A stretch of DNA of 42,285 nucleotides from Rubrivivax sp. (GCA_027483705.1 JAIXTY010000127.1:1-42285), one strand, 5' to 3'. Counted from the stretch's first letter, positions 9,188-18,508 are shown. The notes: generated by a model not told the origin, from the letters alone. Numbers and translations: made by a program.

Positions 9188-9961
9188 ATGAAGTTCACCC
9201 CGCTGCTGCTGGTGCTGGCCTGCACCACCGTCCCGCTCACGCACGCCATCGCGCAAACGCCGCCGAAGCCGGCCCCGGCCAAGCCTGCGGCCAAGCCCGC
9301 GACACCCGCGGCCCCCGCGGCCAAGCCCGCGGCGGCCCCGGAGAAGACCGCCACGCTCGGCGGCAGCAGCAACGCGGCGGCCAACGCGCAGCCCATCCTC
9401 ACGCGCGACGAGTTGCGGGCCTGCCTGAAGCAGGAGGAATCGATCCGCACCCGCCTGGCCGAGCACCAGTCCCGGCGCGCGCCGATCGACGAAGCCCGGC
9501 AGGGCATCACCACGCAGCAGGAGGCCCTGCGCGCCGAGCGCACGCAGGTCGACGCCGTGCAAACCCGCGTGGCGGCCTTCCGCGCCAAGATGGAGGCGCA
9601 CTCGGCCCGCGTCTCGAAGTGGAACGCCGACGCGGAGTCCTTCAACGCGCGGGGCCCGGGCGGCCCGACGGCCGAGCGCGAGCGGCTGCGCATCCAGAAT
9701 GAACGCACTGCGCTTCAAACGGCGTCGGCCGAGCTCGAGGCCGAGCGCAAGACGATGAGCGACGAGAACGAGAAGATCATCGCGGCCTTCAACGCCCGCG
9801 TGAAGGAAGTCGAGGCCTCGGTCGCGGCCTGGAACGAGCGCAACCAGACCTGGAACGAAGCCGGCGCCAAGCTTGAGGACGAGCGCAAAGGCTGGGTCAG
9901 CGCCTGCGCCGACCGCCGCTACCGCGAAGACGACGAAACCGCCATCCGGAACGGCCGGTGA
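9188..9961 (+). CDS. Secreted coiled-coil protein of unknown function
   Basis: A 257-residue protein. Residues 1-22 form a signal peptide with a likely cut after AIA; a Cys at residue 12 makes a short lipobox-like VLAC, which I consider less likely. A repetitive Ala/Lys/Pro linker (about 24-50) follows, reminiscent of periplasm-spanning linkers. Residues 70-245 are charged, almost entirely helical and heptad-rich (coiled coil), flanked by Cys79 and Cys240, which could pair. No enzymatic motif was seen. Similar proteins occur in Burkholderiales as hypothetical proteins. I chose the ATG at 9188 because it begins the signal peptide. The stop overlaps the GTG start of the M3 peptidase. Confidence 0.8.
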   Translation: MKFTPLLLVLACTTVPLTHAIAQTPPKPAPAKPAAKPATPAAPAAKPAAAPEKTATLGGSSNAAANAQPILTRDELRACLKQEESIRTRLAEHQSRRAPIDEARQGITTQQEALRAERTQVDAVQTRVAAFRAKMEAHSARVSKWNADAESFNARGPGGPTAERERLRIQNERTALQTASAELEAERKTMSDENEKIIAAFNARVKEVEASVAAWNERNQTWNEAGAKLEDERKGWVSACADRRYREDDETAIRNGR

Positions 9962-12054
9962 GCGACACCATCAGCACCCCGCCGACGAATCCGCTGCTGG
10001 CCGACTGGTCGCTGCCGCACGGGCTGCCCCCGTTCGGCGACATCCAGCCTGGGCACTTCGAGCCCGCGCTGCAGCAGGCGATGCGCGATCACCTCGACGA
10101 GGTGGCCGCCATCGGCGCGCAGGCGGCGGCGCCCGACTTCGACAACACCGCCGCGGCCTTCGACCGCTGCGGCCGCCGCTTCGGGCGGCTGCTCGCGGTG
10201 TTCTCGAACCTCACCGCCTCGGCCACCAACGAGGCGCTGCAGGCGGTGCAGCGGCGCCTGGCCGCGCCGCTGGCCGCGCACCACAGCGCGGTGCACACCG
10301 ACCGCGCGTTCTTCGCGCGGCTCGACGCGCTGCACGAGCGGCGCCACGCGCTCGGCCTGGACGCCGAGTCGCTGCGCCTGCTGGAACGCCTGCACCTCGA
10401 CTTCACGCGCAGCGGTGCCCGCCTGCCCGAGCCGCAGCGCCAGCGCCATGCGCATCTGATGCAGGCGCTGGCCGAACTGCAGACGCGCTTCGCGCAGAAC
10501 GTGCTGCGGGATGAATCCGACTGGCACCTGCCGCTGGCCGATGCCGCGGCGATGGCCGGCCTGCCGCCCTTCGTGCGCGCGGCGGCGCGCCAGGCGGCGC
10601 AGGAGCGTGGGCTGCCCGGCGCGGTGGTCACGCTGGCGCGGTCGCTGGTGGTGCCGTTCCTGACCTTCAGCGAGCGGGCCGACCTGCGCGAGCAGGTCTG
10701 GCGCGCCTGGGTCGGCCGTGGCGAACGCGACGGCGCCCACGACAACCGCCCGGTGGTGCGCGAGATCCTGCGCCTGCGCCACGAACTGGCCACGCTGATG
10801 GGCCACGCCTGCTACGCCGACTTCGCGCTCACCGACACGATGGCCGGCACGCGCGACCGCGTCGATGCGCTGCTGCAGGCGGTGTGGAGCCGCGCCGTGC
10901 CGCGCGCCATCGACGAGCGCCGGCAGCTCGAGTCGCTGCGCGACGCCGCGCAGCCCGCGCTGGCCGGCCAGCCGGTGCGCGACTGGGACTGGCGCTACTG
11001 GGCCGAGCGCGTGCGCCGCGAGCGCTATGCGATCGACGATGCCGAGATCAAGCCTTACTTCGAGCTCGGCCGCATCGTGCAGGCCGCCTTCGATTGCGCG
11101 TCGCGCCTGTTCGGGCTGCAGTTCCGGCGCCGCGACGACCTGCCGGTCTATCACCCGGACGTCGTCGCCTACGAGGTGAGCCGCCACGACGGCTCGGTCG
11201 TCGGCCTGTTCCTGCAGGACAACTTCGCGCGCGCCGGCAAGCGCAGCGGCGCCTGGATGAGCGCGCTGCGCTGGCAGACGCGCAACGGCAGCGCCGGCCC
11301 CGTGGGCCCGGTGATCCTGAACAACAACAACTTCGCGCGCGGCGAGCCGGGTACGCCGACCTTGCTGTCGCTGGACGACGCGCGCACGCTGTTCCACGAG
11401 TTCGGCCACGGCCTGCACGGCCTGCTGTCCGACGTGCGCTTCCAGCGGCTGTCGGGCACGCAGGTGCTGCGCGACTTTGTCGAGCTGCCCTCGCAGATCT
11501 TCGAGCACTGGATCGGCGAGCCCGAGGTGCTGAAGGCGCATGCCCGCCACTGGCAGACCGGCGAGCCCATGCCCGACGAGCTGATCGCGCGGCTGCAGCG
11601 CGCGCGGCGCTTCAACCAGGGCTACGAGACGGTGCGCTACACCGCCAGCGCGATGCTCGACCTGGCGCTGCACGCGCGCACCGAGGCCGAGCCGCCGGCC
11701 GACCTCGTCGCCTGGGAAACGGCGTTCCTGGCCGGCGCCGGGCTGCCCGAGGGCTGCGGCGTCAACCACCGGCTGGTGCACTTCCAGCACCTGTTCGCCG
11801 GCAGCAGCTATGCCTCGGGCTACTACGTCTACCTGTGGGCCGAGGTGCTGGACGCCGACGGCTACGACGCCTTCACCGAAGCCGGCGGCCCCTTCGACGC
11901 CGCGGTGGCCGCGCGCCTGCTGCGCCACGTCTACGCCGCCGGCAACAGCGTCGAGCCCAACGCCGCGTTCGAGGCCTTCCGCGGCCGGGCGCCCCGCCTG
12001 GAGCCGCTGCTGACCAAGCGCGGGCTGCTCGAGGACACACCGGTCGCGGCGTGA
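9958..12054 (+). CDS. prlC: Oligopeptidase A, M3 family metallopeptidase
   Basis: A 698-residue cytosolic zinc peptidase that degrades short peptides, including cleaved signal peptides. The zinc motif HEFGH is at 480-484, with the third ligand Glu509 in DFVELPSQ. The substrate-binding loop near the C-terminus (FAGSSYASGYYVYLWAEVLD) and the length match OpdA/PrlC (about 680). The start is GTG, overlapping the previous stop (GTGA), so translation is probably coupled to the secreted coiled-coil gene. The gene ends 39 bases before the convergent hybrid kinase gene. Confidence 0.95.
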   Translation: MSDTISTPPTNPLLADWSLPHGLPPFGDIQPGHFEPALQQAMRDHLDEVAAIGAQAAAPDFDNTAAAFDRCGRRFGRLLAVFSNLTASATNEALQAVQRRLAAPLAAHHSAVHTDRAFFARLDALHERRHALGLDAESLRLLERLHLDFTRSGARLPEPQRQRHAHLMQALAELQTRFAQNVLRDESDWHLPLADAAAMAGLPPFVRAAARQAAQERGLPGAVVTLARSLVVPFLTFSERADLREQVWRAWVGRGERDGAHDNRPVVREILRLRHELATLMGHACYADFALTDTMAGTRDRVDALLQAVWSRAVPRAIDERRQLESLRDAAQPALAGQPVRDWDWRYWAERVRRERYAIDDAEIKPYFELGRIVQAAFDCASRLFGLQFRRRDDLPVYHPDVVAYEVSRHDGSVVGLFLQDNFARAGKRSGAWMSALRWQTRNGSAGPVGPVILNNNNFARGEPGTPTLLSLDDARTLFHEFGHGLHGLLSDVRFQRLSGTQVLRDFVELPSQIFEHWIGEPEVLKAHARHWQTGEPMPDELIARLQRARRFNQGYETVRYTASAMLDLALHARTEAEPPADLVAWETAFLAGAGLPEGCGVNHRLVHFQHLFAGSSYASGYYVYLWAEVLDADGYDAFTEAGGPFDAAVAARLLRHVYAAGNSVEPNAAFEAFRGRAPRLEPLLTKRGLLEDTPVAA

Positions 12055-12065
12055 TGCCCGAGGCA

Positions 12066-12081
12066 GCGCCATGCGTGGCGC
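12066..12081. terminator. Inverted repeat between convergent prlC and hybrid kinase genes
   Basis: GCGCCA (12066-12071) and TGGCGC (12076-12081) form a perfect 6-base stem with the 4-base loop TGCG. It lies in the short gap between the two stop codons. There is no U-tract on either side, so it is a plausible weak or factor-assisted bidirectional terminator only. Confidence 0.4.
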
Positions 12082-12093
12082 CTGAGTGGGCCC

Positions 12094-14874
12094 TTAAGCG
12101 GGCGCCTTGCCGAACAGCGTCTCGAGCCCGGCCATGAAGGCCCGGAAGTCCAGCGGCTTGGTCCAGTAGGCCGAGCAGCCGGCAGCCAGGGCCCGGTCGA
12201 TGTCCTCGGGCATGGCATTGGCGCTGAGTGCGATCACCGGGATCGACGCGGTGTCGGGGTGGGCGCGCAGCCGGCGCAGCACCTCCAGGCCGTCGATGTC
12301 GGGCAGCTGCATGTCCAGCAGGACCAGCTCGGGCCGCAGGGCCAGCGCCCGCGCCACGCCGCCCTGGCCGTCGGGGGCGATGTGCAGCACGAGGTCGGCG
12401 CGGCGCGCCACGAGCTCGGCAATGATCAGGGCGTTGACCGGGTTGTCCTCGATGTAGAGCAGGGTGTGCCCCTGCGACGGCGTGGCGCAAGGCGCGGCTG
12501 CGGGCTGCTCGGCCCCATGGCCTGGCGGCGCAGCGGCCGCAGGGGCCTCGGCCCGCGGCAGCTCGACCGTGAACACGCTGCCCGCGCCGGGGCTGCTCTG
12601 CACCGTCACCACGCCCTTCATGCGCTCGACCAGGGCCTTCACGATGGCGAGCCCGATGCCGGTGCCCTGGATGCCGCTGCGCTCCGCGCCCAGGCGGTTG
12701 AACGGCTCGAACAGGTGGCGGAGCTGGGCTTCGTCCATGCCACGGCCGGTGTCGGCGATGCGCAGCCGGACGCGATCACCCACCCGTTCGGCCGATACGT
12801 GCACCTCGCCGTCGACACGGTTGTACTTGATCGCATTGCCCAGCAGGTTGAGCAGCACCTGGCGCAGGCGCACCGCATCGCCCTGCGCATGCACGCCGTC
12901 GGGCACCGAGGTCTCGATGCTGACGCGCCGCTCCTGGCGCATCGGCGTGAGCATCGACACCACCTGCGCGAGCATCGGCGCCAGCGCCACGGGCTGCGCG
13001 GCCACGGGCAGCTCGCCGCCTTCGACACCCGACAGCGTCAGCACGTCGTCGATGAGGTCCAACAGGTGGCGGCCGGCGGCGTGCACGTGGTCGAGCCGAC
13101 GCCGGCGGGTCGCCGACTCGGGCGTCTGGCCGGACTCGTCGGCGAGCAGCAGCTGCGCAAAGCCCAGCACCGCGTTCAGCGGCGTGCGCAGCTCATGGCT
13201 CATGCGGGCGAGGAACTGCGACTTCGCCTGGCTTTCGCGCCGCGCCAGCTCGCCCTCGCGGCGCACGCCCTCGGCCGTGCGTGCCGCGGTGACGTCCCAG
13301 TTGACGCCGATGCGCCGGCGGCGGCCGCCGGCATCGCGCACCTCGGCCGAGCGAGAGGCGAGCCAGCGCACGCGGCCGTCGGGCAGCATCACGCGGAACT
13401 CGCTGTCCAGCGGCGCGCCCTCGCGCTCGGCCTCAAGGTAGGCCTGCAGCGTACGCTCGCGATCCTCGGGGTGCAGCCATAACCACAGCACCTCCACCGC
13501 CGGCACCTCGGGCTGCGGCTCCAGGCCGCGCAGGCGCCACATCTGCTCGTCCCAGGTCGCGCGGCGGGACGCCAGGTCCATCTCCCAGGTGCCGATGCCC
13601 GCGCCACGCAGCGCCAGCGCGATGCGCTCCTGGGCGCCCCGCAGGGCCTGTTCGGAGCGCGCGCGGTCGGTGGTGTCGATCAGCACGCCGAACACCAGCC
13701 GGCCGTCGCCGCCGTCCTCCATGCGCGTGTGGCTGTACAGGTGGCGCACCTCGCCGTCGCGGCGCACGATGCGAAGCGTCAGCTCGATGCCTTCGCTCAG
13801 CGGCGCGACCAGGCGGTGCAGGATCGACGCGCGCACGACGGCGCGGTCGTCCGGGTGCACCCACCTGGCCAGCCACTCGCGCGTGTCCGGCACCGCTTCG
13901 TCGGGTGCCAGGCCGTGGATGACCCGACACTGCGGGCTCCACTCGATGTGCTGGCGCTCGAGGTCCTTCAGCCAGTGGCCGACGCCGGCGGCGCGCGTGA
14001 CGGTCTCGAAGCGTTCGGCCATCGCCATCGCGCGCCGCTGCGCGGCGCGGCGCTCGGTGATGTCGAGCGCCACCCCCAGGAAGGCCACGGGCTCCCCGGC
14101 GGCGTCGCGCAGCACCAGGCGCCGCAGCAGCTGCGTCCGCCAGTGGCCATCGGTATGGCGGTAGCGGGCCTCCAGCTCCACCGGCCGGTTGGTGGCCAGC
14201 GCCTCCTGGGCCGATGCCAGCACCTTGGGCAGGTCTTCGGGGTGGATGAGCGCACGCACCTCCTCCAGCGTCAGCCCCTCGGGCCGCGGCACCATGCCCA
14301 GCGCCCGCCAGCCCTGTGCGCTCCAGACGATGCGGCCGCGTGCGAGGTCGTGGCGCCAGATCAGCACGTTGGCGGCCTCGACGGCCAGCGCCATGTGCGA
14401 TTCGAGTTCGCCGGCGATGCCCGCGCGGGCCAGGGTCTCGGTGTCGTCGAGCACCAGGCCCACGACCTGCGCCGGCTGCCCGTCGGCGCCGGGCTTGACC
14501 TGCCACTGTGCATGCAGCCGGCGCTCCAGCCCGGCGCGCGTGCGCAGGCGAAAGCGCACCGCGTACGGCCCCACCCGCTGGGCGCTGCTGGCGGCGTAGC
14601 GGGCCACGGTGTCGCGGTCGTCCTCGTCGACGCGGGCCAGCAGGTCGGCAAGGACCGGCGACTCGCCGGCCGCGGGGTCGAGGTCGAGCAGCCGCAGGGC
14701 CGCCCCGTCCCAGCCCACGGCGCCGGTGGCCAGGTCCAGGCTCCAGGTGCCCAGGCGGCCGAACTGCTGGGCCACGTCGAGCCGCTCGCGCAGCTGCGCA
14801 ATCTCGGCGCGTGCGGCAGCCAGCTCGGCCCGGGGATCGGGCTCGGCGTCGGCGGTGTCGGTGACAGGTGGCAT
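12094..14874 (-). CDS. Four-PAS hybrid sensor histidine kinase/response regulator
   Basis: A 926-residue cytosolic hybrid kinase without membrane segments. A short coiled coil (14-35) is followed by four PAS/PAC modules at about 35-150, 160-275, 285-402 and 410-531. The HisKA helix has SHELRTPLN with the phospho-acceptor His560, then the HATPase domain with the N box around Asn680, DTGRGM (708-713) and GTGIGLAIVKA. An Ala/Pro linker leads to a receiver domain with Asp854 (LLDMQLPD) and Lys906. The protein should sense an internal cue through PAS domains, autophosphorylate and relay to its own receiver. There is no output domain, so an Hpt protein or partner elsewhere is needed. It lies 49 bases after the LytTR regulator gene on the same strand. 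Confidence 0.93.
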   Translation of the reverse strand: MPPVTDTADAEPDPRAELAAARAEIAQLRERLDVAQQFGRLGTWSLDLATGAVGWDGAALRLLDLDPAAGESPVLADLLARVDEDDRDTVARYAASSAQRVGPYAVRFRLRTRAGLERRLHAQWQVKPGADGQPAQVVGLVLDDTETLARAGIAGELESHMALAVEAANVLIWRHDLARGRIVWSAQGWRALGMVPRPEGLTLEEVRALIHPEDLPKVLASAQEALATNRPVELEARYRHTDGHWRTQLLRRLVLRDAAGEPVAFLGVALDITERRAAQRRAMAMAERFETVTRAAGVGHWLKDLERQHIEWSPQCRVIHGLAPDEAVPDTREWLARWVHPDDRAVVRASILHRLVAPLSEGIELTLRIVRRDGEVRHLYSHTRMEDGGDGRLVFGVLIDTTDRARSEQALRGAQERIALALRGAGIGTWEMDLASRRATWDEQMWRLRGLEPQPEVPAVEVLWLWLHPEDRERTLQAYLEAEREGAPLDSEFRVMLPDGRVRWLASRSAEVRDAGGRRRRIGVNWDVTAARTAEGVRREGELARRESQAKSQFLARMSHELRTPLNAVLGFAQLLLADESGQTPESATRRRRLDHVHAAGRHLLDLIDDVLTLSGVEGGELPVAAQPVALAPMLAQVVSMLTPMRQERRVSIETSVPDGVHAQGDAVRLRQVLLNLLGNAIKYNRVDGEVHVSAERVGDRVRLRIADTGRGMDEAQLRHLFEPFNRLGAERSGIQGTGIGLAIVKALVERMKGVVTVQSSPGAGSVFTVELPRAEAPAAAAPPGHGAEQPAAAPCATPSQGHTLLYIEDNPVNALIIAELVARRADLVLHIAPDGQGGVARALALRPELVLLDMQLPDIDGLEVLRRLRAHPDTASIPVIALSANAMPEDIDRALAAGCSAYWTKPLDFRAFMAGLETLFGKAPA

Positions 14875-14923
14875 CAGGGCGGCCAGGGCGGGCCCGGCAG
14901 CCCGAGTATCGCCGCGCCCGCGG

Positions 14924-15724
14924 CTACATCGGGCGGAAGCGCCAGGCCCAGGCCTGGCTGACCGGGAGCTTTTCCGCGTGCTGACGTAACTGCAGCGTGA
15001 TGCGGCCCAGTTCGTCGCGCTGGGCGCGGGCGATCGCGCCGGCCCGCACGACCACGCCGCGGTGCACCTGCCAGAACTCCTCGGGGTCCAGGCCCTCCAT
15101 CAGCTCCTTCAGCGGCTTGCGCACGTGGGCTTCATCCGTGGCGGTGACGACGCGCGTGTACTTCTCGTCGCTCTGGAAGAACAGCACCTCGTCGATGGCA
15201 AACAGCTTGATGGTCTCGCCCACGCTCGCACTCACCCAGCGCAGCCGTGCCGCCGCGCCCGGCTGCAGGCGCCCGGCCAGCTGCTGCAGGAGCGCCGTCA
15301 TCGCGGCGGGCGAGGCCGGCTCGCGGGCGGCCAGCCGCTGCCGCAGCCGGGCCACCGCCTGCGCCAGGCGCTCGGCGGCGACGGGCTTGAGCAGGTAGTC
15401 GACGGCGCCGGCCTCGAAGGCGGCCACGGCATGGCTGTCGAAGGCCGTCGTGAACACGACGTGGCAGGGCTGCCCGGCCGCCGATTGCGCCATGGCCGCC
15501 TGCGCCACCTGCAGCCCGCTGGCGCCGGGCATGCGGATGTCCAGGAAGGCCACGTCGGGCTGCGCCGCCTGGAGGGCCTCCATCGCCGAAGGCCCGTCTT
15601 CGCAGTCGGCCACGATCACCAGCTCGGGCCAGGCCAGGGCCAGCATGCGGCGCAGCTCGGCGCGCGGCAGGTCCTCGTCGTCGGCGATCAGGGCCTTCAC
15701 GGCCCCGGGATTGGCCAGGCTCAT
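14924..15724 (-). CDS. LytTR-family response regulator (AlgR/LytR type)
   Basis: A 266-residue two-domain regulator. Residues 8-130 are a receiver domain with the acidic pair DDED near residue 15, the phospho-acceptor Asp62 in FLDIRMPG, and Lys in YLLKPVAAERL. Residues about 165-266 are a LytTR DNA-binding domain (DEVLFFQSDEKYTRVV, then FWQVHRGVVV). It is coupled by a four-base ATGA overlap to the LytS-type kinase gene, so the two form a two-component pair. LytTR proteins bind direct repeats upstream of target promoters; none was clearly identified here. Confidence 0.94.
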   Translation of the reverse strand: MSLANPGAVKALIADDEDLPRAELRRMLALAWPELVIVADCEDGPSAMEALQAAQPDVAFLDIRMPGASGLQVAQAAMAQSAAGQPCHVVFTTAFDSHAVAAFEAGAVDYLLKPVAAERLAQAVARLRQRLAAREPASPAAMTALLQQLAGRLQPGAAARLRWVSASVGETIKLFAIDEVLFFQSDEKYTRVVTATDEAHVRKPLKELMEGLDPEEFWQVHRGVVVRAGAIARAQRDELGRITLQLRQHAEKLPVSQAWAWRFRPM

Positions 15725-17022
15725 CGCGTGCTCCGGGCGGCCGCGGCCGCGGGGGGATCGACGGGCAGCGTCAGCGTCGCGGCGACGCCACCTTCGGGGC
15801 GTGCGCGCAGCTCCAGCGCGGCCCGCTCGCCGTGCATCTGCCGCAGCCGCTCGCGGATGTTGGCCAGGCCGATGCCGGTGCCGCCGGTGGACGCGCCGAA
15901 GCCGGCGCCGTCGTCCTCCACCGTCACCTGCAGGCGGCCGAGTGCGTCGCGCCGCGCGCGCAGCGCCACGTGCACCGGGCCCACCTTGGGCTCGGCACCG
16001 TGCTTCACGGCGTTCTCCACCAGCGACACCAGCATCAGCGGCGGGCAGTCGAGCGGGGCCAGCTCGTCCGGCACGTCGATGGCGTACGACAGCCGCGGCA
16101 TGCGTGCCGCCATCAGCGCCAGGTAGGCGCGCACGATCTCCACCTGGCCTGCCAGCGTGGCGTCGGCGCCGCCGTCGCTGCGCAGGCGCGGAATGGCCGC
16201 CCGCAGGTAGTCGGCCAGGCCGTCGATCAGCGCCGCGGCGCGCGTGGGGTCGGTGTGGATGGCGCTGCGCACGCCGGCCAGGGTGTTGAACAGGAAGTGC
16301 GGCTGCACCTGGGCCGCCAGCACCGACAGCTGCAGCTCGGCCTCGCGGCGCTGCTGCTGGGCGCGCGCCAGGGCTTCCTCGGCGGCCAGCGCGCGCAGGC
16401 CGTCGCGCTCGCGGCGCAGTCTGGGCAGCGCCAGCAGGCCGGCCAGCAGGGCGGCGAACAGCGCGAGCGAGAGGTGCGTGCTCAGGTTGGGTGCCGTCGG
16501 CCGCTTGTCCTTGTGCATCGGCTCGGGCTCCTCACCCTCACTGCGGATGAAGATGCCGATGGCCATGGTGATGCGGGGTCGCTGGCCGGTTTCGTCGACC
16601 ATGCCGCTCCATTCCGCGATGCCCTGCTTCAGGGGTTCGGCGCCCCACTGGTTGAAGGCCGAGACGGCCAGCACCACGACCGTGATCGCCGCGCCCACCG
16701 CGGCCAGCTCGGCCCGTGCGTCCAGCCCGCGGCGGGCGGCATGGCGGCGGGCCAGGCTCGCGGCCCAGGGCCCCAGGAACAGCGGCACCGTCACCGTCAC
16801 CAGCATCTGCACGAAGCCACCCAGCGGCGTGTTGGGCGTGGAACCGACCCAGGCGCCACCCAGCAGCAGCAGAGTCGTCAGCGTGACGAGCGCGCCCACC
16901 GAGCGTGCGCGCCCGCGCACCCAGGCCGGGCTGAACACGGGCCAGCGCCGGTAATCGGTGAACCAGCCGTGCGCGCGCCCCGCCAGCGCGCTGGGCAGGG
17001 GCTCGTCCAGGCGGGGCTGCAT
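15721..17022 (-). CDS. LytS/YehU-type membrane sensor histidine kinase
   Basis: A 433-residue kinase with four predicted membrane segments (about 42-62, 70-90, 105-124, 182-200) and a charged loop of about 55 residues between the third and fourth (QWGAEPLKQG to KDKRPTAPN). A coiled coil (205-232) leads to the His_kinase domain with the phospho-acceptor His242 in QPHFLFNTLAG, then an HATPase domain (LVENAVKHG, EDDGAGFG, GIGLANIRERL). The kinase should signal to the LytTR regulator, whose start overlaps its stop. I chose the ATG at 17022; the open frame runs further upstream, but the added residues are unlike the family and overlap the divergent promoter region. The stimulus is unknown. Confidence 0.92.
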   Translation of the reverse strand: MQPRLDEPLPSALAGRAHGWFTDYRRWPVFSPAWVRGRARSVGALVTLTTLLLLGGAWVGSTPNTPLGGFVQMLVTVTVPLFLGPWAASLARRHAARRGLDARAELAAVGAAITVVVLAVSAFNQWGAEPLKQGIAEWSGMVDETGQRPRITMAIGIFIRSEGEEPEPMHKDKRPTAPNLSTHLSLALFAALLAGLLALPRLRRERDGLRALAAEEALARAQQQRREAELQLSVLAAQVQPHFLFNTLAGVRSAIHTDPTRAAALIDGLADYLRAAIPRLRSDGGADATLAGQVEIVRAYLALMAARMPRLSYAIDVPDELAPLDCPPLMLVSLVENAVKHGAEPKVGPVHVALRARRDALGRLQVTVEDDGAGFGASTGGTGIGLANIRERLRQMHGERAALELRARPEGGVAATLTLPVDPPAAAAARSTR

Positions 17023-17193
17023 GCTGGGGTCGGCACGGTTCACGGGGCGCGAGCTTAAGCGGCGGCCGCCACGCCGGGGCCGGCCGTGACCACGGCAGCG
17101 GCGCGCGCGACGAACACCCCGTGGCGCGCGACGGACGCCGCGGATGGGGTAGAACCGCGCTCCCGCCCACGCCACTTCACCCGAAAGCCCGCC

Positions 17194-18225
17194 ATGTTCG
17201 ACACCGCCATCGCCGGCAGCCTGCCCAAACCCGCCTGGCTGGCCGAGACGCAGAAGCTGTGGCCGCAATGGAAGGCCGAGGGCGCCGAGCTCGCGCAGGC
17301 CAAGCTCGACGCCACGCTGCTGTGGATCAAGGCGCAGGAGGACGCAGGCCTCAGCGTCATCGGCGACGGCGAGATGAGCCGCCAGCACTTCGTGCACGGC
17401 TTCCTCGAGCAGGTGGACGGCATCGACCGCGTCAACAAGGTCGAGATGGGCATCCGCAACGACCGCTACAAGGCCATGGTGCCGCAGGTCGTGGCGCCGC
17501 TGGCGCTGCGCGGCCGCGTGCACGAGGCCGAGGCGCGCTTCCTGCGCGCGCACACCCCGCGGCATGTGAAGTTCACGCTGCCCGGGCCGATGACGATCTG
17601 CGACACCGTGGCCGACCGCTTCTACGGCGACCGCGTCAAGATGGCCTACGCCTTTGCCGAGCTGCTCAACCGCGAGGCCCGCGAGCTGGAGGCCGACGGC
17701 GTCGACGTGATCCAGTTCGACGAGCCGGCCTTCAACGTCTACATGGACGAGGCCGCCGACTGGGGCGTGAAGGCGCTGGAGATCGCGATCGCGGGCCTGC
17801 GCTGCAAGACGGCGGTGCACATCTGCTACGGCTACGGCATCGAGGCCAACGTGCAGTGGAAGAAGACGCTGGGCGAGGAGTGGCGCCAGTACGAACGCGT
17901 GTTCCCGGCCCTGGCCGCCAGCCGCATCGATCAGGTGAGCCTGGAGTGCTTCCACTCGCACGTGCCGCCCGACCTGATGGCGCTGCTCGCGGGCAAGGAG
18001 GTCATGGTCGGCGTCATCGACGTCGCCAGCGACGAGATCGAGACGCCCGAACAGGTGGCCGACACCATCGGCACCGCGCTGCGCTTCGTGCCCGCGGGCA
18101 AGCTCATCGCCTGCACGAACTGCGGCCTCGCGCCGATGAGCCGCGCCGTGGCCGAGGCCAAGCTGGCCGCGCTGGTGGCCGGCGCGCGGCTGGCCACCGA
18201 GCGCCTGGCGCGCGCCGAAGCCTGA
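17194..18225 (+). CDS. mesD: MesD-type core methionine synthase (MetE C-terminal domain family)
   Basis: A 343-residue protein equal to the catalytic barrel of MetE without the N-terminal folate-binding half. It begins TAIAGSLPKPAWL and contains IQFDEPAFNVYMDEAADWG, closely like the MesD group of methionine synthases. Zinc and homocysteine residues are visible: His and Cys in AVHICYG, Glu in VSLECFHS and Cys in CTNCGLAP. MesD enzymes methylate homocysteine without methyl-folate and are usually encoded next to MesX (DUF1852), proposed to help supply the methyl donor. No such gene lies next to it here. The ATG at 17194 is chosen because the family starts at this strand. The subfamily assignment is from memory of motif patterns. 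Confidence 0.85.
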   Translation: MFDTAIAGSLPKPAWLAETQKLWPQWKAEGAELAQAKLDATLLWIKAQEDAGLSVIGDGEMSRQHFVHGFLEQVDGIDRVNKVEMGIRNDRYKAMVPQVVAPLALRGRVHEAEARFLRAHTPRHVKFTLPGPMTICDTVADRFYGDRVKMAYAFAELLNREARELEADGVDVIQFDEPAFNVYMDEAADWGVKALEIAIAGLRCKTAVHICYGYGIEANVQWKKTLGEEWRQYERVFPALAASRIDQVSLECFHSHVPPDLMALLAGKEVMVGVIDVASDEIETPEQVADTIGTALRFVPAGKLIACTNCGLAPMSRAVAEAKLAALVAGARLATERLARAEA

Positions 18226-18234
18226 GCCGGCGCG

Positions 18235-18477
18235 ATGGCGATCCAGTGGAAGCGGCTGTGGCAGCCGCGCAATCCGATGTTCTGGATGATGGTCGGCTTC
18301 AACGTGCTGTCGTCGGTGTGCAGCTGGGCGCTGCGCGCGCTGCCGCTGAACACGCTGGGCCTGCTGGTGGTGGGCTTCGTCGCGCTGCTCAACGTCGGTG
18401 CCGGGCTGCTGGCCGCGTGGATGCTGCTGAAGACACCGCCGCCCGGTTCTCCCAAGCCGTCGTCGCCAGCGCCCTGA
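18235..18477 (+). CDS. Small two-helix membrane protein, unknown
   Basis: An 80-residue protein with a basic N-terminus (IQWKRLWQPRNPMFW) and two hydrophobic segments at about 15-36 and 40-66, ending in a Pro/Ser-rich tail. It starts 9 bases after the methionine synthase gene on the same strand and is probably cotranscribed. Its codon use matches its neighbours. No function can be assigned; similar short proteins are common hypothetical entries in Burkholderiales. Confidence 0.7.
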   Translation: MAIQWKRLWQPRNPMFWMMVGFNVLSSVCSWALRALPLNTLGLLVVGFVALLNVGAGLLAAWMLLKTPPPGSPKPSSPAP

Positions 18478-18508
18478 CGACGACGGCGCGAAGCGGCGTT
18501 GGACGCCC

